Positions 8,809 through 18,028 are shown, counted from the stretch's first letter. The stretch is DNA of 63,524 nucleotides from Geobacter sp. (GCA_009885845.1 VFJW01000080.1:1-63524); one strand, 5' to 3'. The notes: generated by a model from the sequence alone, not told the origin. Numbers and translations: made by a program.

Positions 8809-10590
8809 TTATTCGAGTGCCATAAAGCGGCAGGCGTCGTAGCACGATGTACATTTTGTACATTTTTCCTTATCCAGGACGGCTAATTGTCCTTTTTCCC
8901 AGATGATTGCATCAACCGGACATGCTTTCTTGCACGCCCCGCACTTGACGCACTTATCGTCAACCACCTGCCATAGTAACAACTCTTTGCAGCAGTTAGA
9001 TGGACAGCGTTTATTGTTTATATGAGCTTCATACTCGTCTCGGAAATAATTGATTGTAGAAAGAATCGGGTTGGGTGCGGTCTGCCCGAGACCACACAAT
9101 GAGGCCTTTTTGATGGCAACGCCAAGATCCTGAAGTGTTTCAATATCAGACGGCTCACCACGACCTTGCGTAATGCGTTCCAGAATGTCTAACATGACTT
9201 TGAGACCGATGCGGCATGGAACGCATTTGCCACAGGACTCGTCTCTTGTAAAATTAAGGAAAAACCGGGACACATCAACCATGCACGTAGTTTCATCCAT
9301 GACAACGAGACCACCCGAACCCATCATGGCACCGGCTTTTATTAGTGAATCATAGTCCACGGGAGTATCAAGAATTTCAGCCGGGATGCAGCCCCCAGAG
9401 GGACCGCCGGCCTGTACGGCCTTAAATTTACGATTATTGGCGATGCCGCCGCAGACATCATATATGACCTCGCGGATTTTCATACCGGCCGGAACCTCCA
9501 CCAGTCCGGTATGTTTGACTTTACCGGTTACGGCAAAGATTTTGGTTCCCTTGGTTGTTTCGGTACCAAGTGAGGCATACCAGTCACCACCCTTGTTAAT
9601 AATATGGCGGACGTTGCCGAAGGTCTCAACGTTATTGATGTTGGTCGGTTTTCCCCACAGACCGCGAACAGCCGGAAAAGGAGGACGTGGACGACTCATA
9701 CCGCGATAGCCTTCAATAGAAGCCATCAGAGCGGTTTCTTCGCCGCAGACAAAAGCGCCCGCTCCCATCTTGATGCGCATATCGAAGTCAAGACCCCAAC
9801 CCTGAATGTTCTTGCCCAGATAACCCTTCTCGTAACAGACATCTATGGCGTGCTGGAGACGCTGTACAGCCAGCGGATACTCAGCGCGAACATATACGTA
9901 ACCGAAATCGCAACCGATTGCGTAGGCAGCAATCATCATACCTTCTATGATGCAGTATGGGTCACCTTCGAGCAAGGAGCGGTCCATAAATGCCCCTGGG
10001 TCGCCCTCGTCGGCGTTACAGATCAGATATTTATGATCTCCGGGAGTAGCCTTGCAGAAAGACCACTTCATCCCGGTAGGAAATCCTCCCCCCCCTCGTC
10101 CACGCAGTCCTGACTTCTTGACCTCTTCGATTACCTCTTCCGGTTTCATGCTCTTGACGCATTTCTCGATTGCTTTAAAACCGTCTTCCTTTTTGTAGGC
10201 GTCGATACAGTCTGGATCAATCTGTCCGCAACCTGTCATAACAACACGCATCTGGGCATCTACGAACTGGTTGTAGTAGGGTTTGGCTTTTCTTTTTTCA
10301 ATAGTCTCTTTTTTAACTATATGCTCGTCAATAATCTTTTCAACTTCTTCTGGCTTGACAAAGTCATAGGTCACACGCCCCTGTTCGGGAGTGATAATAT
10401 CAACCAGAACGTCATTGGCACAGAGACCACGACAGCCGGTTTTGATGACGTCACAGCGCTTGCCGACAATCGCATCCACGCCCTTTTCAGCCAGCAGATT
10501 TATAAAAGCCGTCTCGACTTCTTTGGCACCCATCGAAATTCCACCAGTTCCCTGGCAGATAAGTATCTGTATTCCTGCGTTTTCGCTCAT
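8809..10590 (-). CDS. nuoF: NADH-quinone oxidoreductase subunit F with extra ferredoxin domain
   Basis: NADH-oxidising flavoprotein subunit (593 residues, longer than the 430-450 of the E. coli-type protein). Layout: a thioredoxin-like N-terminal domain (about 1-110, with CQGTGG and TGCRGLC); the FMN/NADH-binding core with RGRGGGGFPTGMKW; the SLBB and N3 cluster region with ESCGKCVPCR and a later conserved Cys; and a C-terminal 2[4Fe-4S] ferredoxin domain (CVKCGACKKACP and CTKCTSCYDAC). This extended form resembles the NuoF/HydB/HndC proteins of anaerobes. AGGGG lies upstream of the ATG. It sits between nuoE and nuoG. Confidence 0.96.
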   Translation of the reverse strand: MSENAGIQILICQGTGGISMGAKEVETAFINLLAEKGVDAIVGKRCDVIKTGCRGLCANDVLVDIITPEQGRVTYDFVKPEEVEKIIDEHIVKKETIEKRKAKPYYNQFVDAQMRVVMTGCGQIDPDCIDAYKKEDGFKAIEKCVKSMKPEEVIEEVKKSGLRGRGGGGFPTGMKWSFCKATPGDHKYLICNADEGDPGAFMDRSLLEGDPYCIIEGMMIAAYAIGCDFGYVYVRAEYPLAVQRLQHAIDVCYEKGYLGKNIQGWGLDFDMRIKMGAGAFVCGEETALMASIEGYRGMSRPRPPFPAVRGLWGKPTNINNVETFGNVRHIINKGGDWYASLGTETTKGTKIFAVTGKVKHTGLVEVPAGMKIREVIYDVCGGIANNRKFKAVQAGGPSGGCIPAEILDTPVDYDSLIKAGAMMGSGGLVVMDETTCMVDVSRFFLNFTRDESCGKCVPCRIGLKVMLDILERITQGRGEPSDIETLQDLGVAIKKASLCGLGQTAPNPILSTINYFRDEYEAHINNKRCPSNCCKELLLWQVVDDKCVKCGACKKACPVDAIIWEKGQLAVLDKEKCTKCTSCYDACRFMALE

Positions 10591-10629
10591 GACTCAATTG
10601 TCCCCTGCTGGATAGTTTCGAGCTACGTG

Positions 10630-11142
10630 CTACTTCATTGGTCTCTGGTTATAATCGGCTACAATATCTTCAACTTTTTGAACAGTCATTGCACCATAAG
10701 TAGAGTCGTTAACCATCGCCAATGGCGCCATGCCGCAAGCACCTAGACACGCGACCTTCTCGAAGGTATAGCGAAGATCCGGAGACGTCTCAGCATGACC
10801 AATGTGCAGTTTTTCAAAAAAAGTATCAACAATTCGGGTTGCTCCCTGGACATGGCAGGCGGTTCCTACACAAACCCTGATAATGAACTTGCCACGAGGC
10901 TTAAGATGGAACTGGGAATAAAATGTCAGAACGCCGTAAATCTGGCTCGGATATACATTCAATCGCTCGGCAATATGATCGGCAACAACCCGCGGAATGT
11001 ATCCATATTCGTCCTGAGCACCTTGAAGAACAGGCATCAGGTTACCAGGAATATCTATATATCTGTCGATGACTGCATCGGCTATGGAAAGGTCTATTAC
11101 CGGTTCCTGCTCTGTGGCCTGCTGCGCTACTACGTCACTCAT
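10630..11142 (-). CDS. nuoE: NADH-quinone oxidoreductase subunit E, [2Fe-2S]
   Basis: Thioredoxin-fold [2Fe-2S] subunit (170 residues from the preferred start) carrying cluster N1a. The four Cys ligands are visible in CVGTACHVQGA and CLGACGMAP. The helical N-terminal domain has the family's YGYIP and TFYSQFHL segments. I place the start at the second ATG (11142), because the AAGGAG site directly abuts the upstream ATG at 11151 and is well spaced only for the second. It lies between nuoD and nuoF. Confidence 0.96.
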   Translation of the reverse strand: MSDVVAQQATEQEPVIDLSIADAVIDRYIDIPGNLMPVLQGAQDEYGYIPRVVADHIAERLNVYPSQIYGVLTFYSQFHLKPRGKFIIRVCVGTACHVQGATRIVDTFFEKLHIGHAETSPDLRYTFEKVACLGACGMAPLAMVNDSTYGAMTVQKVEDIVADYNQRPMK

Positions 11143-11228
11143 GCGCCCCATCTCCTTTTAATAAGCAGCAATTAATTTCTACTTTTTGAAGTTGAACTAA
11201 TTACCGGCTTACTTATCACTGTGCGGAG

Positions 11229-12401
11229 TTACCTGTCAATTTCACCAAGAACGATATCCAGGGTACCAATTACTGCAACCAGGTCAGCAATCATGGTACC
11301 AACGCTCATCTGCTCGATTGCCTGCAGATTCACGAATGAAGGCGGACGAATCCTCAAACGCTCCGGTTTGTTGCCGCCATCGCTGACGATATAGAAACCG
11401 AGTTCACCTTTAGGTGCCTCTACGCCCTGATATACTTCTCCTTCCGGTGCAGCAAATCCCTCGGAAGCGATTTTGAAGTGATGAATCAGGCCCTCGATGC
11501 TGTTGTAGACATTTTCCTTCGGTGGATAGCAGACTTGCGGACAGTCAGCCAGAACAGGACCCGGCTTAAGTCTGTCAAGGCCCTGGCGGACAATCTTGCA
11601 GGCTTCGCGCATCTCAATCAGGCGTACTTTATAACGGTCAAATGTATCGCAGTTCTCACCGGTCGGTACTTTGAACTGATACTTGTCATAACCGCTGTAT
11701 GAATTATCTCTCCGCAGATCCCAGTCAACTCCTGAACCACGCAGAGCGGGACCGGTTAGACCGATATCAATAGCATCTTCAGCAGAAATGATACCGTTAC
11801 CCACCGTACGCTTGAGCCAGATCGGATTAGTTGTTAAGAGCCCCTCGTATTGATCAAGGTAACCAGGCATCGCATCGATAAAATCGCCGACTTTTTTCAC
11901 GAACTCATCCGGAACATCCTGCGAAAGCCCGCCAACTCGAAAGAAGTTTGATGTCATACGGGCGCCGGAAATCAGCTCATAAATCTCCATAACGGTTTCG
12001 CGCTCTCGGAAAGCATAAATAAAAACGGTCATCGCACCGATATCAAGAGCATGGCAGGCCAGCCAGACAAGATGCGATTCAAGCCGGGTAAGTTCAGCCA
12101 TAATTATTCTGATCGTTTCAGCGCGCTCAGGTACTTCGACATCCATCAGCTTTTCAACTGCAAGGATGTACCCAAGATTGTTGCTCATGGGCGCCAGGTA
12201 ATCAAGCCGGTCGGTAAGCGGCAGAATCTGATGATAGGTACGGTGCTCAGACAGCTTTTCAACACCACGATGCAGAAAGCCGATATGAGGAGTTACCTTG
12301 ACGATTACTTCGCCGTCAAGCTCAAGAACAAGCCGCAGTACCCCGTGGGTACTGGGGTGCTGTGGGCCCATGTTTAGTGTCATTGTTTCAGTAGCAGCCA
12401 T
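11229..12401 (-). CDS. nuoD: NADH-quinone oxidoreductase subunit D
   Basis: The 49-kDa-type subunit (390 residues), related to the large subunit of NiFe hydrogenases but without the Ni-binding Cys. It forms the quinone site with NuoB. Signatures: MGPQHPSTHGVLRL at the N-terminus, GFLHRGVEKL, and the C-terminal IGTLDIVLGEIDR. It is separate from nuoC, unlike the fused nuoCD of E. coli. A GAGG site lies upstream of the ATG. Confidence 0.98.
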   Translation of the reverse strand: MAATETMTLNMGPQHPSTHGVLRLVLELDGEVIVKVTPHIGFLHRGVEKLSEHRTYHQILPLTDRLDYLAPMSNNLGYILAVEKLMDVEVPERAETIRIIMAELTRLESHLVWLACHALDIGAMTVFIYAFRERETVMEIYELISGARMTSNFFRVGGLSQDVPDEFVKKVGDFIDAMPGYLDQYEGLLTTNPIWLKRTVGNGIISAEDAIDIGLTGPALRGSGVDWDLRRDNSYSGYDKYQFKVPTGENCDTFDRYKVRLIEMREACKIVRQGLDRLKPGPVLADCPQVCYPPKENVYNSIEGLIHHFKIASEGFAAPEGEVYQGVEAPKGELGFYIVSDGGNKPERLRIRPPSFVNLQAIEQMSVGTMIADLVAVIGTLDIVLGEIDR

Positions 12402-12445
12402 GTATCGCCTCTTCTATGATCGAATTACAAAACGAAGTAGTAAAA

Positions 12446-12934
12446 CTATGACAAGCGCCCTTTATAGGGTTCACGGTCAGGTCCCTGTAATGGATAGTCC
12501 TTGCGCAGCGGGTGTCCCACCCAGTCATCGGTCATGAGGATTCGCCGAAGATCAGGATGTCCACTGAACGCAATCCCGAACAGGTCGAATACTTCACGCT
12601 CCAGCCAGTTGGCTGTTTTCCATACGGTGGTTGCAGTTGGAATAGTGCATTCTGCCTCGGAAACCGGCGTTTTGATACGCAAACGGTCCTTATTTGGGAT
12701 AGAATAGAGCAGGTATACCATCATAAAGCGCTCTTCTTTCTTTCCCAAATAATCAACAGCGGTCAGGTCGGTAAGCAGGTTGTACTGCAATGACAGTTTA
12801 AGAAACGAAAGAATTTCCATTATTGCATCCTTCGCTACGGTTACCGTCACTTCTCCCCTGAATTCGACAACGTCAATGATTGAAGCGGAGAACTTTTCTT
12901 TCAGTTTCACTACTGCGCGATTGTTTTCTGCCAT
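12446..12934 (-). CDS. nuoC: NADH-quinone oxidoreductase subunit C
   Basis: The 30-kDa-type structural subunit (162 residues) of the peripheral arm. Family signatures are the segment reading EREVFDLFGIAFSGHPDLRR and, near the end, HPLRKDYPL. I choose the ATG at 12934; an in-frame TTG three codons upstream is a weaker alternative. It lies between nuoB and nuoD. Confidence 0.97.
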   Translation of the reverse strand: MAENNRAVVKLKEKFSASIIDVVEFRGEVTVTVAKDAIMEILSFLKLSLQYNLLTDLTAVDYLGKKEERFMMVYLLYSIPNKDRLRIKTPVSEAECTIPTATTVWKTANWLEREVFDLFGIAFSGHPDLRRILMTDDWVGHPLRKDYPLQGPDREPYKGRLS

Positions 12935-12986
12935 GATATCCAACCCTTTTGTGGGATTTGTGTATACAGTTGCTTCCAGTTCAGAA

Positions 12987-13502
12987 TCAGGCTGTTTCCG
13001 GAATATAGCGCTCGCCCAGGCCGATAGCGGAACCGAAGGAGTTACGCTCGGTCATAATTTTATCCTGCAGCTTCATCAGTCCAAACAGCAGCGCCTCGGG
13101 GCGTGGAGGACAACCGGGGATATACACGTCAACCGGCAATGCCTCATCGATTCCCTGCACAACACTGTATGTGTCAAAAATGCCGCCGGAACAGGCACAG
13201 GCGCCCATCGCGATAACCCATTTCGGCTCAGGCATCTGCTCATAAACCGTCATAATTACCGGCAGCATTTTTTTTGTTACCGTACCGGCAATGATAATAC
13301 AGTCAGACTGACGGGGTGACGCGCGGAAAATGATGCCAAAGCGGTCCAGGTCATTATGGGATGCTCCGGTAGCCATCATTTCAATCGCACAGCAGGCCAG
13401 ACCAAATGTCATCGGCCAGATGGATGACTTCCGGGACCAGTTTACCAAGAGGTCCAGTGACGTGGTGATAACGTTATCGCCAAGCGGATTGTCTACTCCC
13501 AT
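12987..13502 (-). CDS. nuoB: NADH-quinone oxidoreductase subunit B
   Basis: The 20-kDa-type subunit (171 residues) carrying cluster N2, the terminal donor to quinone. The adjacent Cys pair in [11 protein letters not shown], the CACSGGIFD motif and the Cys of [10 protein letters not shown] give the four ligands. Its start overlaps the end of nuoA by 10 bases, and an AGGAG site sits inside the nuoA coding sequence, which suggests translational coupling. Confidence 0.98.
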   Translation of the reverse strand: MGVDNPLGDNVITTSLDLLVNWSRKSSIWPMTFGLACCAIEMMATGASHNDLDRFGIIFRASPRQSDCIIIAGTVTKKMLPVIMTVYEQMPEPKWVIAMGACACSGGIFDTYSVVQGIDEALPVDVYIPGCPPRPEALLFGLMKLQDKIMTERNSFGSAIGLGERYIPETA

Positions 13503-13849
13503 TCCAGCGCTCCTTTTTTCCAGACATAAATATAACCAACAAAAAGAATGACAATAAAAAGGCCCATCTCAACCAGACCGAAAACACCCAGTTTTTTGTA
13601 GAGAATGGCCCATGGATAAAGGAACACAGCTTCAATATCAAACAGTATAAACATCATTGCAATCAGGTAAAACTTGATCGAATAACGCTCACGAGCAGTA
13701 CCTACCGGTTCGCAACCACTTTCGTACGGCTGTAGTTTTAATTTGGACGGCTTTTTCTGACCGATCAGGGATGACATGACAAGGGACACAAGTCCGAAAC
13801 CTATTGCCACGAGCACTAAAAGTAGTATTGGCAGGTATGCACCAAGCAT
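13493..13849 (-). CDS. nuoA: NADH-quinone oxidoreductase subunit A
   Basis: Three-helix membrane subunit (118 residues), first gene of the nuo operon. It carries the conserved YESGCEP loop that includes the Cys exposed in the deactive-state transition of complex I, and the acidic helix [20 protein letters not shown] lies seven bases before the ATG. The upstream 150 bases hold the operon's predicted promoter. Confidence 0.98.
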   Translation of the reverse strand: MLGAYLPILLLVLVAIGFGLVSLVMSSLIGQKKPSKLKLQPYESGCEPVGTARERYSIKFYLIAMMFILFDIEAVFLYPWAILYKKLGVFGLVEMGLFIVILFVGYIYVWKKGALEWE

Positions 13850-13896
13850 TAAAATCCTCCTTACTGCGGACGGTATACTGTATACAAACGTTGCAT

Positions 13897-13925
13897 TAAA
13901 TAGGTTATTTGATTTTCTTTGTCAA
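13897..13925 (-). promoter_or_regulatory. Predicted sigma70 promoter of the nuo operon
   Basis: On the minus strand, TTGACA (13920-13925) and TATTTA (13897-13902) are separated by exactly 17 bases, upstream of nuoA. Between the -10 box and the start codon two adjacent GTATAC palindromes (13873-13878 and 13880-13885) sit in the predicted leader and could bind a regulator. Confidence 0.65.
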
Positions 13926-14001
13926 CTGTTTTTTTCCCGTTTTTAAATCGCGAAAAGCGGACACGCTGTTCTATAATTACAATGAAATTACAGCTTTACC
14001 A

Positions 14002-14030
14002 TTGACATGCACGCAGAGTATGTGATTATA
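14002..14030 (+). promoter_or_regulatory. Predicted promoter of hemL
   Basis: TTGACA (14002-14007) and ATTATA (14025-14030) are 17 bases apart on the plus strand. The implied transcript starts near 14037, downstream of the first in-frame ATG at 14007. This supports the later hemL start at 14085. Confidence 0.55.
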
Positions 14031-14084
14031 TGTTTTGCTACTATCTGCCCGATAATTATACTACTTGAGACACGAGGTTACGCA

Positions 14085-15371
14085 ATGAATCACAAGCGCT
14101 CCAGCATTCTTTTTCAGCAGGCAAAAGCAGTCATCCCCGGTGGCGTAAACAGCCCCGTACGCGCCTTCAAGTCGGTTGGTGCCGATCCTCTCTTCATCAA
14201 GAAAGCTTCTGGCTGTACTATTTATGACGAGGACGACAACTGTTTTGTTGATTATGTCGGTTCGTGGGGGCCAATGATTATCGGCCACTGCCATCCTGAT
14301 ATTATTAAAACAGTTCAGGACACCATGACCAGTGGTGCCAGCTTCGGCGCGCCTACAGAACGGGAGACCGTTCTTGCCAACATGGTTATCGACGCTGTCC
14401 CTTCTATCGAGATGGTACGTATGGTCAGTTCCGGCACTGAAGCTACCATGAGCGCCATCAGACTGGCTCGAGGCTACACCGGGCGTGATAAAATCATGAA
14501 ATTCTCCGGCTGCTATCACGGCCATTCCGATGCCCTGCTGGTCAAGGCGGGTTCCGGTGCCGCCACGTTCGGCGTGCCCGACTCTCCCGGCGTACCAGCC
14601 GACTTTGCCAAACACACCCTCACAGCAGAATTCAATTCACTGGAATCGGTACGGGTACTTATTGCGAATCATAAAGAAGCAATCGCCTGTATTATAGTTG
14701 AGCCAGTAGCCGGCAATATGGGTACAGTTCCTCCGCGAGAGGGTTTCCTGGAAGGCCTTCGGGAGATCTGTACCAATGAAGGTATCGTACTGATTTTTGA
14801 TGAAGTTATGTCAGGATTCCGTGTTGCTTACGGCGGCGCCCAGGAACTGTACGGCGTCACTCCGGACATGACCACTCTGGGGAAAATCATCGGTGGCGGA
14901 CTCCCGGTAGGAGCCTTCGGGGGCACACGTGAAATCATGGAGAAGCTGTCTCCTTCAGGCGGTGTCTATCAGGCGGGAACCCTTTCCGGCAACCCGCTTG
15001 CCATGTCTGCAGGCATAGCAACGCTCAACATTCTCAAACAACCGGGTTTTTATGCGTCACTTGAGGAAAAGAGCCGTGCTGTTGCAGAAGGGATATCCAA
15101 GGCAGCCCGAAATGCCGGTTACCCGATCTATTCAACACGCGTCGGCAGCATGTTTTGTGCTTTTTTCAACAAAAACGAGGTATATGACTGGCCGACCGCC
15201 AGTCAGTGTGATACAAAAGCTTTTGCAAAGTATTTCCTCGCTATGCTTGAAGAGGGGGTTTATCTGGCTCCCTCCCAATTTGAGACCGCTTTTGTTTCAG
15301 CCGCTCACACCGAAAAAGACATCGAAAAGACCATTACTGCTGCAACTAAATGCTTCAAATTGATCGCGTGA
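14085..15371 (+). CDS. hemL: Glutamate-1-semialdehyde 2,1-aminomutase
   Basis: PLP enzyme (428 residues) converting glutamate-1-semialdehyde to 5-aminolevulinate in the C5 tetrapyrrole pathway. Signatures: the [10 protein letters not shown] start, [41 protein letters not shown], and the PLP Lys in [18 protein letters not shown]. The frame is open from 14007, but the 26 extra residues are hydrophobic and atypical and would overlap the predicted promoter. The ATG at 14085 has a GAGG-type site. The gene is divergent from nuoA and precedes the atp genes by 85 bases. The haem pathway gene hemE is elsewhere in the window. Confidence 0.97.
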   Translation: MNHKRSSILFQQAKAVIPGGVNSPVRAFKSVGADPLFIKKASGCTIYDEDDNCFVDYVGSWGPMIIGHCHPDIIKTVQDTMTSGASFGAPTERETVLANMVIDAVPSIEMVRMVSSGTEATMSAIRLARGYTGRDKIMKFSGCYHGHSDALLVKAGSGAATFGVPDSPGVPADFAKHTLTAEFNSLESVRVLIANHKEAIACIIVEPVAGNMGTVPPREGFLEGLREICTNEGIVLIFDEVMSGFRVAYGGAQELYGVTPDMTTLGKIIGGGLPVGAFGGTREIMEKLSPSGGVYQAGTLSGNPLAMSAGIATLNILKQPGFYASLEEKSRAVAEGISKAARNAGYPIYSTRVGSMFCAFFNKNEVYDWPTASQCDTKAFAKYFLAMLEEGVYLAPSQFETAFVSAAHTEKDIEKTITAATKCFKLIA

Positions 15372-15456
15372 CGCGTGTTTTCATTTCTGTTTGACATATC
15401 AGCTGCACTTATGGTAAGGAATACCGGTTTTGTGCCTCTTTCGATCCTGATCGTAT

Positions 15457-15699
15457 ATGGCCAGCAATAATCGCCAGCTTTTTCAAAGCCTCGCGATGGT
15501 CTCCAGCATGGGTATTTCTGTTGTGCTGGCGATTGCCATTGGCGTCTGGTTTGGCTTGACTCTTGATCGATGGTTTGGCACAAAACCCTGGTTCTTTTAT
15601 ATTTTTCTGTTCATCGGCATTGCCGCCGGTTTCAAGAACGTCTACGTAATCGCCGGCAGGGAGATCCGAAAAAGTGATGATAACGATCAACGAGGATAA
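15457..15699 (+). CDS. atpZ: AtpZ/AtpI-family membrane protein
   Basis: Small protein (80 residues) with two transmembrane helices (roughly 11-36 and 44-63). The WFGLTLDRWFGTKPWF hairpin and the glycine-rich second helix ending in KNVY fit the AtpZ/AtpQ-like family encoded at the head of ATP synthase membrane-subunit operons. Proposed roles in the family are Mg/Ca transport or c-ring assembly. It overlaps the next gene by 26 bases. A TTGACA lies at 15391-15396, but I see no good -10 box. Confidence 0.85.
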   Translation: MASNNRQLFQSLAMVSSMGISVVLAIAIGVWFGLTLDRWFGTKPWFFYIFLFIGIAAGFKNVYVIAGREIRKSDDNDQRG

Positions 15700-16057
15700 C
15701 CTCTTTGCTGTCATCATCAAGGGGAGCCTGGGGTTGTTGGCAATACTGGCTCTGGGTGGATGGGCGCTGTTTTCACTAAAAGTCGCCTTAGGCGTTCTGG
15801 CCGGTGGCTGTATTGCAATAGCAAATTTTTTCTGGATTCGTAACGTACTGCAGCGCATTCTGGGTCAGCTGCCTGCCAATGCAACTTCATACGCTCAGCT
15901 CCGTTTCATTGCCCGTTTGAGCCTGACCGGTTTTATTCTGTATGGTATTATTACTTCCGGATGGTTTTCACTCGCCGGGCTTTTAGTTGGACTCTCAATA
16001 ATTGTAATCAATATCATCACTCTTTCACTATACAGCGCCCTGCGCGCAGGAGGTTAG
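15674..16057 (+). CDS. atpI: ATP synthase subunit I
   Basis: Four-helix membrane protein (127 residues) of the ATP_synt_I family, thought to aid c-ring assembly. It has the expected small size and a conserved pattern of short helices with Arg and Asn near the middle ([15 protein letters not shown]). The start overlaps the end of atpZ, and atpB follows four bases after its stop, so the three genes are almost certainly co-translated. Confidence 0.85.
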   Translation: MMITINEDNLFAVIIKGSLGLLAILALGGWALFSLKVALGVLAGGCIAIANFFWIRNVLQRILGQLPANATSYAQLRFIARLSLTGFILYGIITSGWFSLAGLLVGLSIIVINIITLSLYSALRAGG

Positions 16058-16061
16058 CTCC

Positions 16062-16751
16062 ATGGTTCACCCGTTACTTTTTCTTGAATTTTTCCGTAAG
16101 CTGCTGGCGCCACTCCATATAACCGGAGCGAGTGCCGATGCAATTGCTTACACGTGGTTGATCATTGTGCTGCTGCTGGTTCTTTCGCTGTTGGCCACTT
16201 CAGCACTTAAGGCCATTCCAAGCGGAATGCAGAATTTCATGGAAACCGTCATCGGTGGAATCGAAGGCATGATTGTTGACACTATGGGGGAACATGGTCG
16301 TCCCTTCTTTCCGCTTATTGCTACACTCGCAATATTCGTGCTTGTATCAAACCTTATCGGCCTGATTCCCGGCTTTTTCCCACCAACTGCAAACATCAAC
16401 ACTACGGCAGCCTGTGCAGTAATCGTCTTCGTCTCTACCCATGTGGTCGGGATCAAACACCACGGCCTGAGCTATATAAAGCACTTCCTCGGCCCCATCG
16501 CCTGGCTGGCACCGATAATGTTTTTCATCGAAGTTATCGGACACATGAGCCGTCCGGTTTCTCTGACACTGCGTCTTTTCGGCAACATGAACGGCCACGA
16601 ACTTGTGCTGATGATTTTCTTCGGACTTGCGCCGTTCCTCGTTCCCCTGCCGATGATGCTGATGGGCGTTCTGGTATCATTTATTCAAGCCTTCGTGTTC
16701 ATGCTCCTGGCAATGATCTACATCCAGGGTTCGCTGGAGCACGCACACTGA
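16062..16751 (+). CDS. atpB: F0F1 ATP synthase subunit a
   Basis: Stator membrane subunit (229 residues) that with the c-ring forms the ion path. The essential Arg is in the helix reading [17 protein letters not shown]; the C-terminal helix [24 protein letters not shown] is typical. A Glu/His-rich helix ([15 protein letters not shown]) precedes it. GGAGG lies upstream of the ATG. The F1 and b/delta genes are not here, matching the split atp arrangement of Geobacter-type genomes. Confidence 0.97.
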   Translation: MVHPLLFLEFFRKLLAPLHITGASADAIAYTWLIIVLLLVLSLLATSALKAIPSGMQNFMETVIGGIEGMIVDTMGEHGRPFFPLIATLAIFVLVSNLIGLIPGFFPPTANINTTAACAVIVFVSTHVVGIKHHGLSYIKHFLGPIAWLAPIMFFIEVIGHMSRPVSLTLRLFGNMNGHELVLMIFFGLAPFLVPLPMMLMGVLVSFIQAFVFMLLAMIYIQGSLEHAH

Positions 16752-16776
16752 CAGGACAGATTAAGAGTGAAACAGG

Positions 16777-16835
16777 TTAAGGCTGAGAGAGTCTTGTAAC
16801 TCAACCTTAATCTTAATCTTAACCTTAATCGTAAC
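16777..16835 (+). repeat. Hairpin and hexamer repeat in the atpB-atpE spacer
   Basis: The 146-base spacer holds an imperfect hairpin (arms 16777-16787 and 16800-16810, one mismatch) that runs into five consecutive hexamers of the form CTTAAT/CTTAAC/CGTAAC (16806-16835). A cluster like this between two ATP synthase subunit genes could shape mRNA stability or differential expression of the c subunit, which is needed in many copies. That function is inferred. Confidence 0.55.
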
Positions 16836-16897
16836 CTCAAACTGACTTTCTTACTCCTATACTGTTTAGGAGACAAAACCATACGGAGGTAGTAAAG

Positions 16898-17173
16898 ATG
16901 AGCTTTTTCACGATGTGCGTTCTCGCAGCAGGTATTGGTATGGCACTTGGCACCGTAGGCACCGGTATTGGCCAGGGTCTCGCAGTTAAAAGCGCCGTAG
17001 AAGGCGTTTCACGTAACCCCGGCGCTTCCGGGAAAATCCTGACCACCATGATGATCGGTCTGGCCATGATCGAGTCCCTCGCTATCTATGCGCTGGTTGT
17101 CTGTCTGATCATCCTGTTCGCCAACCCTTATGCAAAACTGGCTGAAGAACTGGCTAAAACTGTAGCCAAGTAA
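16898..17173 (+). CDS. atpE: F0F1 ATP synthase subunit c
   Basis: Ring-forming proteolipid (91 residues): two transmembrane helices around a polar loop with Arg39-Asn40-Pro41. Helix 1 has the GxGxG pattern with Gln26. Helix 2 has the ion-carrying Glu59, followed by Ser60, Leu61 and Tyr64. Gln, Glu, Ser and Tyr match ligands of sodium-binding c subunits, but the usual Thr after Ser is Leu here, so ion specificity is uncertain. GGAGG lies upstream of the ATG. The gene ends at a strong terminator. Confidence 0.96.
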   Translation: MSFFTMCVLAAGIGMALGTVGTGIGQGLAVKSAVEGVSRNPGASGKILTTMMIGLAMIESLAIYALVVCLIILFANPYAKLAEELAKTVAK

Positions 17174-17194
17174 TATCTGGTTCTATAGTGATTC

Positions 17195-17233
17195 AACGTA
17201 AAAGGGCATCCATTTTGGATGCCCTTTTACGTT
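17195..17233. terminator. Bidirectional intrinsic terminator
   Basis: A perfect 18-base-pair stem (17195-17212 with 17216-17233) closes a three-base loop and contains A and T tracts in the arms. It lies between the stop of atpE and the convergent end of the lipoprotein gene, so it can serve both strands. Confidence 0.92.
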
Positions 17234-17257
17234 TCAAGTATTCATCAAACTGATGCT

Positions 17258-18028
17258 TCATTCGTCGTCCTTCAGCATCCCTTCAACATCATTAGACTCG
17301 AGACTTTCTGCAGTATCTCCCAATGCTGTCGTCAGTAACGCTCTGGCTCGATAGTGATACTTCACTTTCCGCTCAAGAGCAGCGTCAATATATTCGTTCC
17401 CTTTCACCATTTCTTTGTTAAGCGGTTGAAAAGACCGGGCGGCCGTATCAGATGAACGATACAGGTTAAAACCGAGCAAACGGCCGGAGATCAGAGGCTG
17501 AAATATTACTTGAAGCTTCACCTCAGTCGGGAATGACTCGATTTTCAAATCAGGCGCCGGAAACGGAGAGACCACCCGGACGGTTGAAACAGTCGATGCT
17601 GCGCCATCCACGCCGCTCGCCGCAAATGGGACGATGCTGTATGAATATGATTTTCCGGCGCTCACATCACTGTCAAAATGTATCAGCTGGTTTCCAAAGC
17701 GCTGGGTATCAGCCTGAAGAGGGTCAAGGTAGAGTGTCCTCAGAAGTTGATAATCCGTCATGCATGATTTACAGACCTCTTTCTGATCAGCTTCTGCAAC
17801 AAGTCTGCTTATTTTTACCCCTGCCAGGCCCTGCAAGGCCTTCCCGGTTCGATCTTTATCAGGCACAGTAAATTGAAGTTTTACAACTGAACCACTCTGC
17901 TGCGCGGTTACCGCAGTCGGAGCAGCCGGCACCAGCATGTCGGGATAAAGCAACGCCCCTTTTTTGCCGCACGCCGCTGCCATTACAGACAATCCAACAA
18001 TTAGCACTGATCGCCAGAATCTATTCAT
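17258..18028 (-). CDS. Lipoprotein with fibronectin-like domains
   Basis: Putative outer-membrane or periplasmic lipoprotein (256 residues). A signal peptide ends at Cys20 in MAAACGKKGALLYP; the CGKKG start followed by a Tyr-Pro recalls LptM/YifL-type small lipoproteins. The rest looks like two beta-sandwich (fibronectin type III-like) domains, about residues 35-140 and 145-250, with a Cys pair (CKSC) near residue 83. Its start overlaps the stop of gspB by four bases, making it the last gene of the argH-gspA-gspB group. No specific function is evident. Confidence 0.75.
   Translation of the reverse strand: MNRFWRSVLIVGLSVMAAACGKKGALLYPDMLVPAAPTAVTAQQSGSVVKLQFTVPDKDRTGKALQGLAGVKISRLVAEADQKEVCKSCMTDYQLLRTLYLDPLQADTQRFGNQLIHFDSDVSAGKSYSYSIVPFAASGVDGAASTVSTVRVVSPFPAPDLKIESFPTEVKLQVIFQPLISGRLLGFNLYRSSDTAARSFQPLNKEMVKGNEYIDAALERKVKYHYRARALLTTALGDTAESLESNDVEGMLKDDE

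Noticed and set aside
13973-14084. Longer hemL starting at ATG 14007
   Set aside because: The extra 26 residues are unlike the family, the ATG overlaps the predicted -35 box, and the ATG at 14085 has a proper ribosome site.
16777-16835. CRISPR or telomere-like array in the atpB-atpE spacer
   Set aside because: Only five imperfect hexamers with no spacers; too short for either, and explained better as a local RNA element or slippage repeat.
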